From Biscogniauxia marginata (Eukaryota; Ascomycota; Sordariomycetes; Xylariales; Xylariaceae), in NCBI GenBank assembly GCA_022695795.1, contig MU404072.1, positions 239,541 to 303,540 of the forward strand: a stretch of DNA of 64,000 bases. The letters run 5' to 3'. Shown here piece by piece: positions 13,591-24,212 of this stretch. Below the pieces are notes generated by a model, which had not been told where the DNA came from, did not search any database, and saw only the letters and a program-made list of their open reading frames with translations. A program made the translations under genes and the position numbers. Within the stretch, counting starts at the first letter, position 1. Every line of letters begins with the position of its first letter.

Positions 13591-14004
13591 TGTTACGAAT
13601 CTCGTGTTCCCCCCCCTCTGCGTGCAGGTCACGTGAGCAAAATATGAATCAGTGAATTATGGGTGGATAAGAGTCGATTCACTGATTCAAGGTGAATCAG
13701 TGAATCATGGGTAGACAAGAAGCGATTCACTGATTTAACGAGTTTATGTGAAGGAAGAACGAGTATAAGTAGATTGGAGTTTCCTTATGTATTTAGTTAT
13801 TCATTCTCGTTCTTTAGCTATCAATCTAAGACTATAGTCACTCTTTGATACTATAGTGAGAGTACCTTGAAACCTCTTTGACGAACATAACATTATGAAT
13901 CCTTGAACCAATCTCAACCCACTGTTACCTTCAAATCAAGAAAACCCAGTACGTACTTACCTGTGAAGTCAGCTGACTAGGAATACACAGGGAGGTTCGT
14001 CACA
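13591..14004 (+). repeat. LTR, U3 type D; left inversion junction
   Basis: TGTTACGA...GTCACA, 414 bp, with a C-run and two 48-bp units containing GAATCAGTGAATCATGGGT. Hardly RIP-mutated. The left flank is integrase sequence of X2 ending CTTTT. The right flank is gag-start sequence of element M beginning CTTTC. The two flanks are not neighbours in any intact copy, so this LTR joins two different loci rather than marking a simple insertion. Confidence 0.95.
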
Positions 14005-14157
14005 CTTTCGTTTAAAAGCTTATTAATTATTATTTTTTTACTTATTTCTTTTCTTGTTACCCTTTAATCTTAAGGGGCATACTTATCTTAGGACTGTTTC
14101 GACTAAAAATCCCTCCTCTTAAACCAATATCAAGCATTAATTAAAGAGCTATTAAAA
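14005..14157 (-). mobile_element. Chromovirus M, 5' leader and gag start (rest at 53071-60033)
   Basis: Minus-strand leader and first gag codons (MPPK-like start near 14080), lying inside the LTR 14158-14614. It stops at CTTTC, reverse complement GAAAG. The piece at 53071 begins GAAAG and continues the same gag sequence. Confidence 0.88.
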
Positions 14158-14614
14158 TGTAACGAATTTCCCTATGTATTCCTAATTAATTAACTTCACA
14201 AGTGAGTACGTACTAGGTTTTCTTGATTTAAAGGTAATAGTGGGTTAAGATTAGTTCAAGGATTTATAATGTTATGTTCGTTAGAGAGGTTTCAAGGTAC
14301 TCTCATTATAGTATTAAAGAGTGACTATAGTCTTAAATTAATAGTTAAGAAACTAAAATGAATAACTAAATACATAAGGAAATTCTAATTTACTTATACT
14401 CGTTCTTCCTCTTATATAATTAACTAAATAATTAAATCGTAAGTTACCCCACCCACTATTCACATATTTAATAAATAGTTGAATCGTAAGTTGCCCCACC
14501 CACTATTCACATATTCAGTGAATAGTTGAATCTTAGGTTGCCCCACCCACTATTCACATATTCGATGGGGTCACGTGCGTGGCACTCGTTTCCCACTTTA
14601 GGAGTCTCGTAACA
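14158..14614 (-). repeat. LTR, U3 type A (5' LTR of M), 457 bp
   Basis: TGTAACGA...GTAACA with three 47-bp units in its U3. Its mate is 59624-60033 (410 bp, two units). Outer flank ATAAA (14615-14619), reverse complement TTTAT, matches TTTAT at 60034-60038: the TSD of element M. Confidence 0.92.
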
Positions 14615-14624
14615 ATAAAACTAT

Positions 14625-15065
14625 TAACATGTCTTATAAGCAAGTAAGCCATATAAGCAAATAAGCTACTTGGTTTCCTATATAAAATCGACTTTTTTAA
14701 AAATTTATAACTTTACATATAAAAATCGTAAAAATTTTGGACCTTTTTTATTAGTTATATAATTATATAATTTAATTAAAAGTAAAATCGAAAGAATTAA
14801 TTTTAAAAAACGCGAAAAAAAAAACGCGTAAAAACTAAAATTAAAACAAAACGCACGAACTTTTTTACGTATTTTTTTATGTATTTCATTTTTATTTTTT
14901 TATTTTTACTTTTAATTAAACCTTATAATTATATAACTAAAAAAAAGGTCCAAAATTTTTACGATTTTTATATGTAAAGTTATGAATTTTTTAAAAAGTC
15001 GATTTTATATAAAAAATTAAGTGGCTCACTTGTTTGTGTGGCCCACTTACTTATAAGACACGTTA
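14625..15065. repeat. Palindromic (MITE-like) element, ~440 bp
   Basis: The left arm (about 14625-14795) and right arm (about 14900-15065) are near-perfect reverse complements, with ends TAACATGTCTTATAAGCAAG and CTTATAAGACACGTTA. The short centre is AT-rich and non-coding. The termini match those of the larger TIR family at 15066-15833 and 60535-61229, so it is probably a short internally deleted relative. No TSD could be recognised. Confidence 0.75.
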
Positions 15066-15833
15066 TTACTTTTTATATAAAAAATATATATACTTTTTTT
15101 TAACTTCGATATAAATTAAGTATTTTAAAAAGTTAAAACATTTATAATAACTCACGAAATATTATTATAATTTAATTTTATTATAAATAAAATTAAAAAG
15201 TATTAAAGAATTTTTTTTATAAATATTATAAATATTTATAATTAACTTATAAAAATTATTTTATTATTAATATATAAAATAACTTTATTACGAAATAAAA
15301 TTACTCTTTTTTAAGAAATAAATTATATTTTTAATAAATAATTATAAACAAAAAAAATTTAATATAAAAAAAGAAATAATTTTATAAGTTAAAAAGAATA
15401 ATATTACAATTAATAAAAAAAGGTTTTAAAAATAATAATTAAGTAAAAACAATAAAATATATATAATTAAATTAATTATAATACGTATATTTATATAACA
15501 AATAAAAATGCGTTTAATAATATAATAAATAAAAAAGTATTTAATAATTTAAAATTTAAAAAGTTATAATTAATTTTTTATTTTAATTTTAAAAGGTTTT
15601 AACTTAAAAAATATAATAAATTAATTAATTTAAATTACATGTTAAAAATTAAAAATTTAATACAAAAAAAGTATTTAGTTTTTAAAGCGTAAAACTAAAA
15701 AAGACGATTTAAATAATAGTAATTATTAATTAATTTTAATATTATATAAATATTTTTTAATAATTAAAACTATAAAAGTTATAAAAACTAGTTTACTTGC
15801 TTATATGGTCTACTCGCTTATAAAACACGTTAT
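15066..15833 (+). repeat. Long terminal inverted repeat, copy 1
   Basis: AT-rich, RIP-mutated, non-coding. Aligns over most of its length, with indels, in the same orientation to 60535-61229. Both end in TTACTTGCTTAT-like and CTTATAA(A/G)ACACGTTAT sequence. If the inferred inversion is undone, the two copies face each other as terminal inverted repeats of one element interrupted by M. Confidence 0.7.
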
Positions 15834-16262
15834 TTTTATATTTTAAAGTTAAATAACTAATAAGAAATATAAAGTGTTATAAATATGAGGGTATAGCTAT
15901 TAATCATTTCTTGGCTTTTCTTAGCAGGAAAAAACTTTTGGTAAGGACATCCGTACTTATAAATGAATTCTAAATAGGAGGGTCGATTCAGGGCTAAGCA
16001 GCCGGCGCCAAGACCTTTGTGAGATCCACAGCGGACAGGGGATCGGCCCCGCCAAAAACCGGATCCACCCGCAACTACCTACAACAAACAGCTTTGGTCG
16101 AGTACGTACCTTTTATTCCGTACAACTTCACAGCTTCAACATTTTCTACCTAGCCCCTTACTTACTGTATGCAGCGCACTCACCACTGCTGAAGACGCCA
16201 CCGGTATCGTTCCTCTTTTCGAAACCTACGTGATCCCGACTATCCACAATCCCCGGCCCACG
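15834..16262. promoter_or_regulatory. RIP border and upstream region of the DUF4604 gene
   Basis: Base composition changes abruptly near 15,900, from almost pure A/T to about equal. The 300 bp before the DUF4604 start codon is pyrimidine-rich in places and holds no recognisable gene. It is the likely promoter; no specific element can be named. Confidence 0.4.
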
Positions 16263-16874
16263 ATGTCGCAGAAGATAAACTCCAAGAACCTCTCTTATAG
16301 CTCGGAGCTCCCTCCTTTCCTCGCGCGCCTCCGAGGACAAGGAGGACGATATGGCGATAACGACGGCCCGGACCAGATCCTCGCGGCGCGCCGACGGCCT
16401 GCGGGGCGGCACGTGCGCACAGCGAGCGAGGAGGCAGAAGATGCGCCGATAGTGGTGGACGAAGAGGGGAACGTCGTGGACCTGCGGGAGAAGGACGTGG
16501 ACGGTTTGGCGCAAGAGAAGGAGGAGGAGAAAGATAGCGATGAAAAAGAGAAGGAAGAGAGCAGGAAGAGAGAGACAGAAAAAGCAAGGGTGGCTAGTAT
16601 AGGCGCAAGCAAGAAGCGCAAAGTAGGCCGCCTCATCGGCGGCGATGCGGACGACGACAAGGGAGATAGCAATATCGCGAAGGCGGCGAGGGATGTACGT
16701 CGTATTCTGAACACCGAGGCCGATGCGGACAGCGCCAGACAGGGCGCGAATAAGAAAAAATATGAGAAAACAACGGACGCGGCTACCACCACCACGACAG
16801 GGAAGTCAAAAATAACGGCGAACAAGAAGAAGGCAAAGAAAATCAAGCTCAGCTTCGGAGACGACGCGGATTGA
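16263..16874 (+). CDS. DUF4604 (KIAA1143-like) family protein, 203 aa
   Basis: Single-exon frame. The N-terminus MSQKINSKNLSY, followed by LPPFLARLRGQ, is the hallmark of the DUF4604 family (animal member KIAA1143). I place the start at 16263 because it begins that motif; an in-frame ATG at 16230 would add 11 residues. After a conserved stretch with DAPIVVDEEGNVVD (about residues 60-73) the rest is highly charged and low complexity: Lys/Glu repeats (about 80-105), a basic KKRK patch that could act as a nuclear signal, Lys-rich tracts and the C-terminus LSFGDDAD. Function is not established; a nuclear role is a guess from composition. First normal-GC gene after the retroelement block. Confidence 0.85.
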   Translation: MSQKINSKNLSYSSELPPFLARLRGQGGRYGDNDGPDQILAARRRPAGRHVRTASEEAEDAPIVVDEEGNVVDLREKDVDGLAQEKEEEKDSDEKEKEESRKRETEKARVASIGASKKRKVGRLIGGDADDDKGDSNIAKAARDVRRILNTEADADSARQGANKKKYEKTTDAATTTTTGKSKITANKKKAKKIKLSFGDDAD

Positions 16875-18114
16875 ACGAGTACCTAGGTGAAAATGGCTCC
16901 TGAGGGGGATCCCACGAATCAGGTTATCTTGAGGCCCGTGCAGAGAAGCGCGGATAGATGCATATATATGGTGGTAGCCAGGGTTGCGGTCTACATAGCC
17001 GGCCTACGTGCTGATTCGCATACTTGCGTACACGAGACCCAAGTCCGCTGTCCTCTGCCTGTTGTTCGCTGCTAGCTGCGCCGCTGTCGTTGTTGCTGTA
17101 CTTTGTGGAATCCAACCAACCACTCAGCGTCGAGGACTACTGCGGCCAAACCTCAGGAAGGGAGAGAAGAGCATTCATGAAGACCTCATACGTGGGGTAA
17201 ATAGAGGCGGTGCTGTGCAGGGTCTCAATTTCGGTAGTTACTTATTGCCAGCCAGCCCATCCAAATGACCCTAACATGTTTTATATACAGTCACGCTTGT
17301 CACGGTAGTTGCCTTGCATGGCGTCGTGCTCTGAGCAAATGATGCGGACGGATGATAGATGTCCACACATAGTTTCAGATAGGAGATCAAGAGGATGCTC
17401 ATTGATCACCATCCTCTCTTTTCCTCGTTATAATATTACTTAGTAAATCAGTGCGCGTGCTGTCTTATATGTGCCGCTATGATAACCTTCGGAGTCATCT
17501 CGATACATGGAATACATTATTCAGCAAGTTTAAGTCTTTTTTCCCCTAATTACTTTATGCCACTAATACAACATAAGAGTATCCATAATGAGGTCGGCGC
17601 TCATCTTTAAAGGGGTCGTACTTCACATGTTTCGAAAGACTAGGGCTACGAAACCCGCTAATATATCTGTATATGACGCCTCTGTTGAAAATAGACGCAG
17701 GTTAAAAGTACCTATTCCAGAGGTTGCTTGTATTATAGAAGATGTTTTTAGCTGTAGTGCGAGGTATCCTGTATTCGTAGCCATAGGTATGGTATGTATA
17801 CCAGCCAGTCAGGGCTGTCCTCCAATATATCTGGTACTTCTAGTACCTCTGGAGATGCCTATGAATATCTCTATATTCTAGCATTCTCCATGTCCATCTA
17901 GATAGACTAGCATAGTTGCAACACCTTAACAATAGCTCACCATCCCTAGCCATTTTATATCAAATGCTGATCTAGACTACAAGACTCATTCGGGTTTCTT
18001 TGCAGATTCGGCAGGCTTGGTTTTAGTCTCCGTGGCTGATGTGGTGGGATATTAAGCTTGTTGACGTTGCTGACAATTCTTCAGCACCTTATCCTGTGAC
18101 AAGAGTTAACTAGG
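16875..18114. other. Intergenic, no supported gene
   Basis: Normal-GC sequence. Open frames at 17008-17268 (hydrophobic N-terminus) and 17588-17881 (97 codons) show no recognised domain, and no codon or splice pattern convinced me. Confidence 0.5.
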
Positions 18115-18395
18115 TCACTGAATATGATATGGGAAACATACAACGTCAAGTTCCTCGAAAGTTCTGATGATGTAGACATCAGGACGTATCTTAACGAAAT
18201 ATTAGTCCTGCAGCCGACAACTAGAAACGAAACCGAGTAACTTACCACTAAGTGAAATTTATGATTTCCAAGCATCGCAATCAACACTTCCAATATCTCT
18301 CGTGGGTCGGCAAGGCTCGTGTCAATCTCTGTAGTGTGAAAGTTCTCCCCAAGGACATACCTTACTGAAGCGCTTGGATAAGAAGAAGAAGACAT
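18115..18395 (-). CDS. Small two-exon hypothetical protein, 74 aa
   Basis: I do not recognise the family. Exon 1 is 18395-18246 (50 codons, MSSSSYPSASVRYVLGENFH...). A 56-bp intron, 18245-18190, has GTAAGT donor, CTAAT branch site 9 bases before the acceptor, and AAG acceptor. Exon 2 is 18189-18115 (24 codons and TGA). Splicing is phase 0. It joins an acidic amphipathic segment (about residues 25-50, DTSLADPREILEVLIAMLG) to IRPDVYIIRTFEELDVV. Reading through the intron instead gives a 104-codon frame with a poorer sequence. No signal peptide. It could be a complete small protein or the remnant of a larger gene. Confidence 0.45.
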
Positions 18396-19566
18396 GGAGA
18401 TCGTGTTATGGTGGTAGGTGGTATGCAGAGCGAATTTAACACGAGCAAGACGTAAATATTATACTTGAGGATGATTGTGACGAAGTCTCTAACTGCCGAG
18501 GAATTTATCTCGGGAAAGCTTGTCAAATTTATATTACTTCGACAGTAAGCTTTATGAAGCACGGTCTCCTGTGCATGGGCCTCTAGGAATGGAACAAACT
18601 TGAATTGAAACCTGTTGAAAGGTCGATCGAGGACCCAAGGGAGGGAAGTGAGGGTTTTTACATTTTAGTTGGCACGTACACGACTTGTCAGCAGACGCCT
18701 TGGGGGCTTCGTTGCAAAGCATAGTTGCTTCATGTTATGGGGTTGCACAAAGTCCCTGAAAAAGAGTCACGTTATAAGCACATGGGATCTTGATGTGCCA
18801 TACTTTGGTGTTAGTTAGAAACCCCACCAGTGGGAAGAAACGGCAATATTATGAACATAAAAGTAGCTACTGCCTAGGAAAACTGCACTAACTGAACGGT
18901 GTATGAGGGTGAAGGTTAGGCATTTTAACCATTAAAGGCTGACACAACTAAGCCACGCTGTATGGAGGTAAAACAGCAGAGCCATTAACTGCTCGGCCTT
19001 TGTCGTAGTTTTGCCCTGCAGGTATAAAGAGGATACTTAAGACAGAAATGGTTAGGAACCGTGCTGCGGTATTATAAATCAAGGAGTACTAGTAATGTTA
19101 TAAATGTGGTTTTTGCGCAGAGTACTAGAACTACAGCCACCTGAGGCACCGTGACTTATACCTGCTGACAGTCTTCATGTTCCCTACAAGGTACGCATCA
19201 TTTTGTACCCCTGATCCCTTACACCGAAGCACAGTTCCTAACATAAATGGAACAACATATTTGACTAAACCCCAAAGTGGCAGTGCATCTTAGGACTTGC
19301 TTCCTATCTCTCCTGGTTAATAATGTAATTTTATGGCATACACCAAATTAGAGGCTCAGTCGATGCATATGAACCTTGGTTATTGTAGGCCTCCCAACAG
19401 TGCACTGGAGCTGTATATAACACGAAATTGTTTCCAGAACACATAAGCGTTACTGGATATTATGAATGATGAAACAATAAATCTTATGACTTGGAGTCTC
19501 TTTAATCTTATCAACCTTATATTTGCATAATTTGGGGACACACAGCTTTTCCACTCTGGTAACGTG
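18396..19566. other. Intergenic, no supported gene
   Basis: Normal-GC sequence upstream of the first kinase gene. Only short, unconvincing frames on either strand. It probably holds the promoter of the kinase gene in its right part. Confidence 0.5.
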
Positions 19567-22393
19567 ATGGATCTCCACAACAAGCAGACTGATAATGTAA
19601 GTATGTTTATTTGGCCTCAGCCCAGCATATCATTATACAAGAGAAGGGATCGCCGGCGTCGAATTAACAAAGCACAGCAGGTTATCCATAAACATCATGA
19701 TAAAAACAGTCAGACATCTGACTCGCCTTCCATTGACACAAATATTGCTACGCTATATAGTAGTGCTATTAATGGTGATGATAGTGCTGGGCTACTAGAC
19801 TGCGAAGGTAATCGAGGGCGGGGAGAGTCATCAGCTGAAGACCTGAAAAGTGAGAGATACCTCCACCTAAAACCAACACTATTAACGAAAATAGGATTAC
19901 CATCAAACGCTTCCCCAAGCTTAAGTGGACACGGCCCAGGGGTTGATAATGAGAATTTACACAACAATGACCTCCAAACTGAGCTAAATCATGCCCTCGA
20001 ACATTCTCCAGAGGGAAACAAAGTATTCTTGCCCCTGGATAGCTTGGATCACCTTGTAAGCTTCTCAAGGGTTAAGCATGAATTGGAGAGATTGCAGATG
20101 AAGTCCAAGCCCCGAGAACAATTGTGCCAATATGCGCGACTCATTGTGCCTCAAGCATCGGACGATGCTAATAAAAAACCACGACGGAGAATATTTGCGA
20201 TTCTCGCCTTGTTGGGCAAGAGCAAGTTGAAATTCATTTATGACTTCATAGATGAGGGCATCCATGACGGTGATCTGCCGTTCATTTTCGATCGATCAAC
20301 GCGTGTGTGCATGGCGCGAAGAAAGCAAGATGGAGACCTCGAAGATATAAAATTCTGCAGGGATCATCCGGAGTGGGAAACTCACTTGCACGAGTCGTTC
20401 TGCCGGTGCCAATGGTGGCTTCTTGCTCCATGCTTCAAGTTAAGCACGAGTTCGAGACCGAAAGTTATGCACCATGACCTGGAATACCGTATGGTTCTAC
20501 CAATAACCCGGTCAGACAGAAGTCTTGAATCATTCCGTGGTGGAGGCTTCGGTAACGTGTGGAAGGTGGAGTTCCATCAAGCCCATATCGATCCGCCGGT
20601 GAGTGCTCATCCTTCAGTATCACGGAGTTGTTCTGTGGAATGGACTCTCATAACGGGGACTAACATGATATGTAGCATGCCGAATGCCAACCGCAGTCTT
20701 TCGCAATCAAACAACTTCATCGTGATGGCCAAACGGCGTTTGACAAAGAAGTCATACCATTGAAGCGATTAAGTGATCATGATCATCCCCATCTAGTCAA
20801 GCTATTGCTGACATATTCACATCGCAATCGATACTACTTGTTGTTTCCATGGGCTCATGGTGGTAACTTACTGGATCTTTGGAAAAGATTCGAGTCAAGA
20901 CCGTTCCCGGGAGAGCGCCGTGTGGCATATTGGATGGCTAGACAGACTCTTGGTATTAGCGAAGGCCTAAGCAAAATACACACCTGCAAAACCGGACCGC
21001 CTAGTTTGAATGGACTAAGCCTCATGGAAACAAAAAGGATCTTCGGGAGGCATGGTGATCTCAAGCCAGAAAACATCCTCTGCTTCCTACAAGATATCCA
21101 CGACGAGCCGGAAGATAACTTTTTGGGTGTTTTGAAAATATCTGATTTTGGGCTCACCAGTTTTCACAGACATGAAACCCGATCAGTCGATAACCCTAAG
21201 AACCTTTCTTGTACTTTCACGTACCGCGCTCCAGAATATGACGTTGCAAAAAATGTTTCTCAAAGCTACGATATATGGACACTGGGATGCGTTCTTCTTG
21301 AGTTTGTCACTTGGTATCTCCTCGGATGGCAGGGAATAAGAGCATTCCAAGAAGCTCGCCTGCAGGAGGGGGGCACTTGTATTCCAAGAGACGCATTCTT
21401 TGCGTTTCATCCAGAAGGCGCGAGAACGACTCAGTGTGTAAGAGAAAGGTTGTCGGTATTTCAGGTAAGTAGTGTGTCGGCATAACATACACCTTGAGAG
21501 TTATACTGAAATTTCTATGTTAGCATTTCAACTACCTACGCCAGCATGATGGATGCAGCGACTTGGTCCACGACTTCCTGGATCTTATCCAGGACCAGAT
21601 GCTCAGGGTGGGCCGTAGTAACAGGTCAAATATCGGTGACGTGGTAAAAAGTCTCAAAAGCATCTATGAAAAGTGTAAGGGAGACGAGGACTATTATTCC
21701 AATATGAGCAAAAAGGGCCCTAGGCGGAGTAAGACAAACCTGTCAGAGCTGGAAGCAGAGAAGGTCGAATTATCAAGAAGGATGAAAACGAAGATGTACA
21801 CCGAACAATCTAATTCTAGATTTGTCGAACGAAAGTTGAGTACGTCCGATGGTAAAGATACAAGGCTAGACTCGACAAGATACCTCGCTACCAAGGATGA
21901 CGAATCACTAAAACAGTTAGTGCATAAAGAAGCCGTGGACGGAACGCTCTCCGGGATTCTTCGACGCTCACAGCCTACCATACGGCAGGGTTTCCATAGT
22001 CACTCTCGAGATGACATAAGCATAGATAGCCACATGCGGATAGAGGCAGAGACCCCTCAAACATCCAGCAAGAAAAAGTTGGAAGAGTCTGTTAATCATG
22101 CAAGATTTACCGGTACCGGTATGATAAGAGCTAAGACTGATCCTGGGATTCACCACAATCTCGACATAGTCACTGCACCTGGTCAATTTGATGGAAAAGG
22201 CTCATTTAAAGTTAGGTCTGATGGTAAAGGGATTAAACGGGACCAGAACGACAAGGGTAATGATGAAAGGTGCCCTCTTTTAGAACACAGCGAGGCAAAA
22301 ATAGGGAGAGAATATAGGTCCACGAGGTTGGAAAGGGGTCACACGTTTGCAAGTTTGTTGTCAGCTGTGTTCTGCGGGTGTTATGGAAGGTGA
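19567..22393 (+). CDS. Protein kinase-like protein with fungal N-terminal domain, 896 aa (paralog 1)
   Basis: Three exons: 19567-20598, 20676-21464 and 21524-22393. Both introns are phase 0 (77 and 59 bp, GTGAGT...TAG with CTAAC branch, and GTAAGT...TAG). Residues 1-320: a low-complexity start, then a helical region (about 165-300) shared in outline with the neighbour gene. Kinase domain: Gly loop GGGFGNV at 325-331, beta-3 Lys356 in AIKQL, catalytic loop HGDLKPEN at 470-477 (HRD with Arg replaced by Gly), DFG at 501-503, APE at 529-531, DIWTLGC helix. The kinase ends near residue 680. The remaining ~200 residues are charged, probably disordered, ending CGCYGR. Catalytic Lys, Asp and DFG are all present, so it may be active. 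Substrate and pathway unknown. The ATG at 19567 is the first in frame; an upstream exon cannot be excluded. Confidence 0.82.
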
Positions 22394-24212
22394 TGCCCTG
22401 GTAAAGGGGCCGGAGTAATACATATCATTGCACACGCTGTTGAATTAGTAAAAAATGTGTTGTACGCCTTAACTTATTTAGTGAGGCTTATATTTAAACA
22501 TACACCACGCCTGTCCTTTCGTTTTTCCCTCCCTTCTTTGCTTCCTCTCCCACCTTTGGAACATACAAGGCGCGGAAAAGGGCTAGATAATTGGGGTACT
22601 ACAGCGTTGTTATTGCTCTGTATCATTACACAGGCAACAATAAAGTTAAAAGCAATGAGGAGGCGCAAATAAAAACTGCACAGAGAGCTGCAGAGCTGAC
22701 CCCCTGAAAGCCAATGACCAGATATATTTTCGCCACACAAAGACGACCCCAGTAGGAATAAATTACCGCGCCGTAGGGACCGAAAATACGCCTTACGGCA
22801 CAGGAAAGCTCATTCGCACACATTACGTGCTATCCGAGCACTCACTACTGCAGTATATCCGATGGCGCAATGATTGCTCAACATCCATGAGGCTGCCAGG
22901 ACCGCCTCACTCGGAAAAGGGTGTATAGTTGCTGTAATAAGCATTTCCTTCATTTAACCTCACCTAGGTTGCATCTCTTCCGCTGCATATGCTTACCAGG
23001 ACTTCAATATAACATGATTCATTTGTCTTTAGATGGGAAAACATGATGCATCTGAGATGTGGTACCGATATAGGGACTAGGACTAATAGATATTGTCAAA
23101 TAGGTCCGACTGGTTGTTGAAAATTTACACTGCATACGTACAAAACACGAACCATACAAGCCTCTGGTTTTCGGTGAGTTGACGCCTTTGAGCTGACCAC
23201 CAATTCATTTTTGGGCAGTGGAGGGTGGTGGCTTGCATACATCATTGCAGTATCACATGAAGAAAAATAGTAGGCAGCATCGTCTCTGGTACTCGGCATT
23301 CAAGAGAACTAGGCGTAGTTTAGACATTAGCTACTTTCACTATGCACTCAATATGCATAGAGGTAGTTACGTAGTTTTTGCGCGAAGGATTATAATTCTA
23401 GGTAGGTACTTGGGAGATATTGCCTTTTACATGCTAACAGCCCCTTTGTTCCACTCGGTGAAGTGTACATCCTTTGTACCGATTAATCTACATACACCGC
23501 AACCCCCTACCTACTCCTGATAGGTACTGTTGTGCCGATCATGCCATTAGGAGGTTCCGTGGAAATTCCTCTGAAAAATAGCACTGGGTTAGGAAATAAC
23601 CTTCAAGTATGAGTATAAATATATCGAATAAAATAAGATATCAGAGGTACTTATTGTACAGACTCAAAGATTTAGTGTCTCAATATGCCCTTTGAGCCTC
23701 AATAACCTATGTACCCCCAAGTAAGGGTGACTATGTTGTACGTACACTTATAATATGTGACTACTCAAGCTAGTCGTACAAGCTGTAAGGGAGTTAGCTA
23801 TACGAAATCTGATATGATGTATGCCTGCTTGATTTCTTTTTACACATTGAACGGGCGCCTGGAAGGTATGCGATGAACACCCTTGGTCATACAAAAGCTA
23901 GACGCCTGAGCACTGGGAAATTCCTATAGGCCTTCTATGTTAGACAAGAGAAGTGAGGCTGTATTGATTCCCAACCGAGCCTCATTCAGTACTATTGCCA
24001 AGCTATGCTATGACTCGACTATTATATAAAGATCATAGAATGGCACTGCTAGAGATAGAATAATTTTTGGGCATAGCTTAACGAGGATATATATCCTCAG
24101 CACCTTATATATTTACTCTATCTACCTACTCATTGGCATTACACAATTGTCGGTGGTCCTGTCCACAGTTGCCCCATTATACTATTCCTGGGCAACGATA
24201 TACCCCCAAGTA
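22394..24212. other. Intergenic, no supported gene
   Basis: Spacer between the two kinase paralogs. Open frames at 22457-22672 and 23218-23520 have no recognisable domain or splice support. The stretch just before 24213 is the likely promoter of the second kinase gene. Confidence 0.5.

Noticed and set aside
13591..14004. Simple solo LTR insertion with TSD CTTTT/CTTTC, one base changed by RIP
   Set aside because: The flanking sequences belong to different parts of the retroelement (integrase on one side, gag start on the other), so they were not adjacent before.
16295..16846. 183-codon frame on the minus strand
   Set aside because: Exact shadow of the DUF4604 gene; its Ser/Phe-rich sequence mirrors the Lys/Glu codons of the real frame.
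17008..17268. 86-codon frame with a hydrophobic N-terminus, possibly a small secreted protein
   Set aside because: The hydrophobic stretch is short, no cleavage context or domain, and it lies just downstream of the DUF4604 stop where untranslated sequence is expected.
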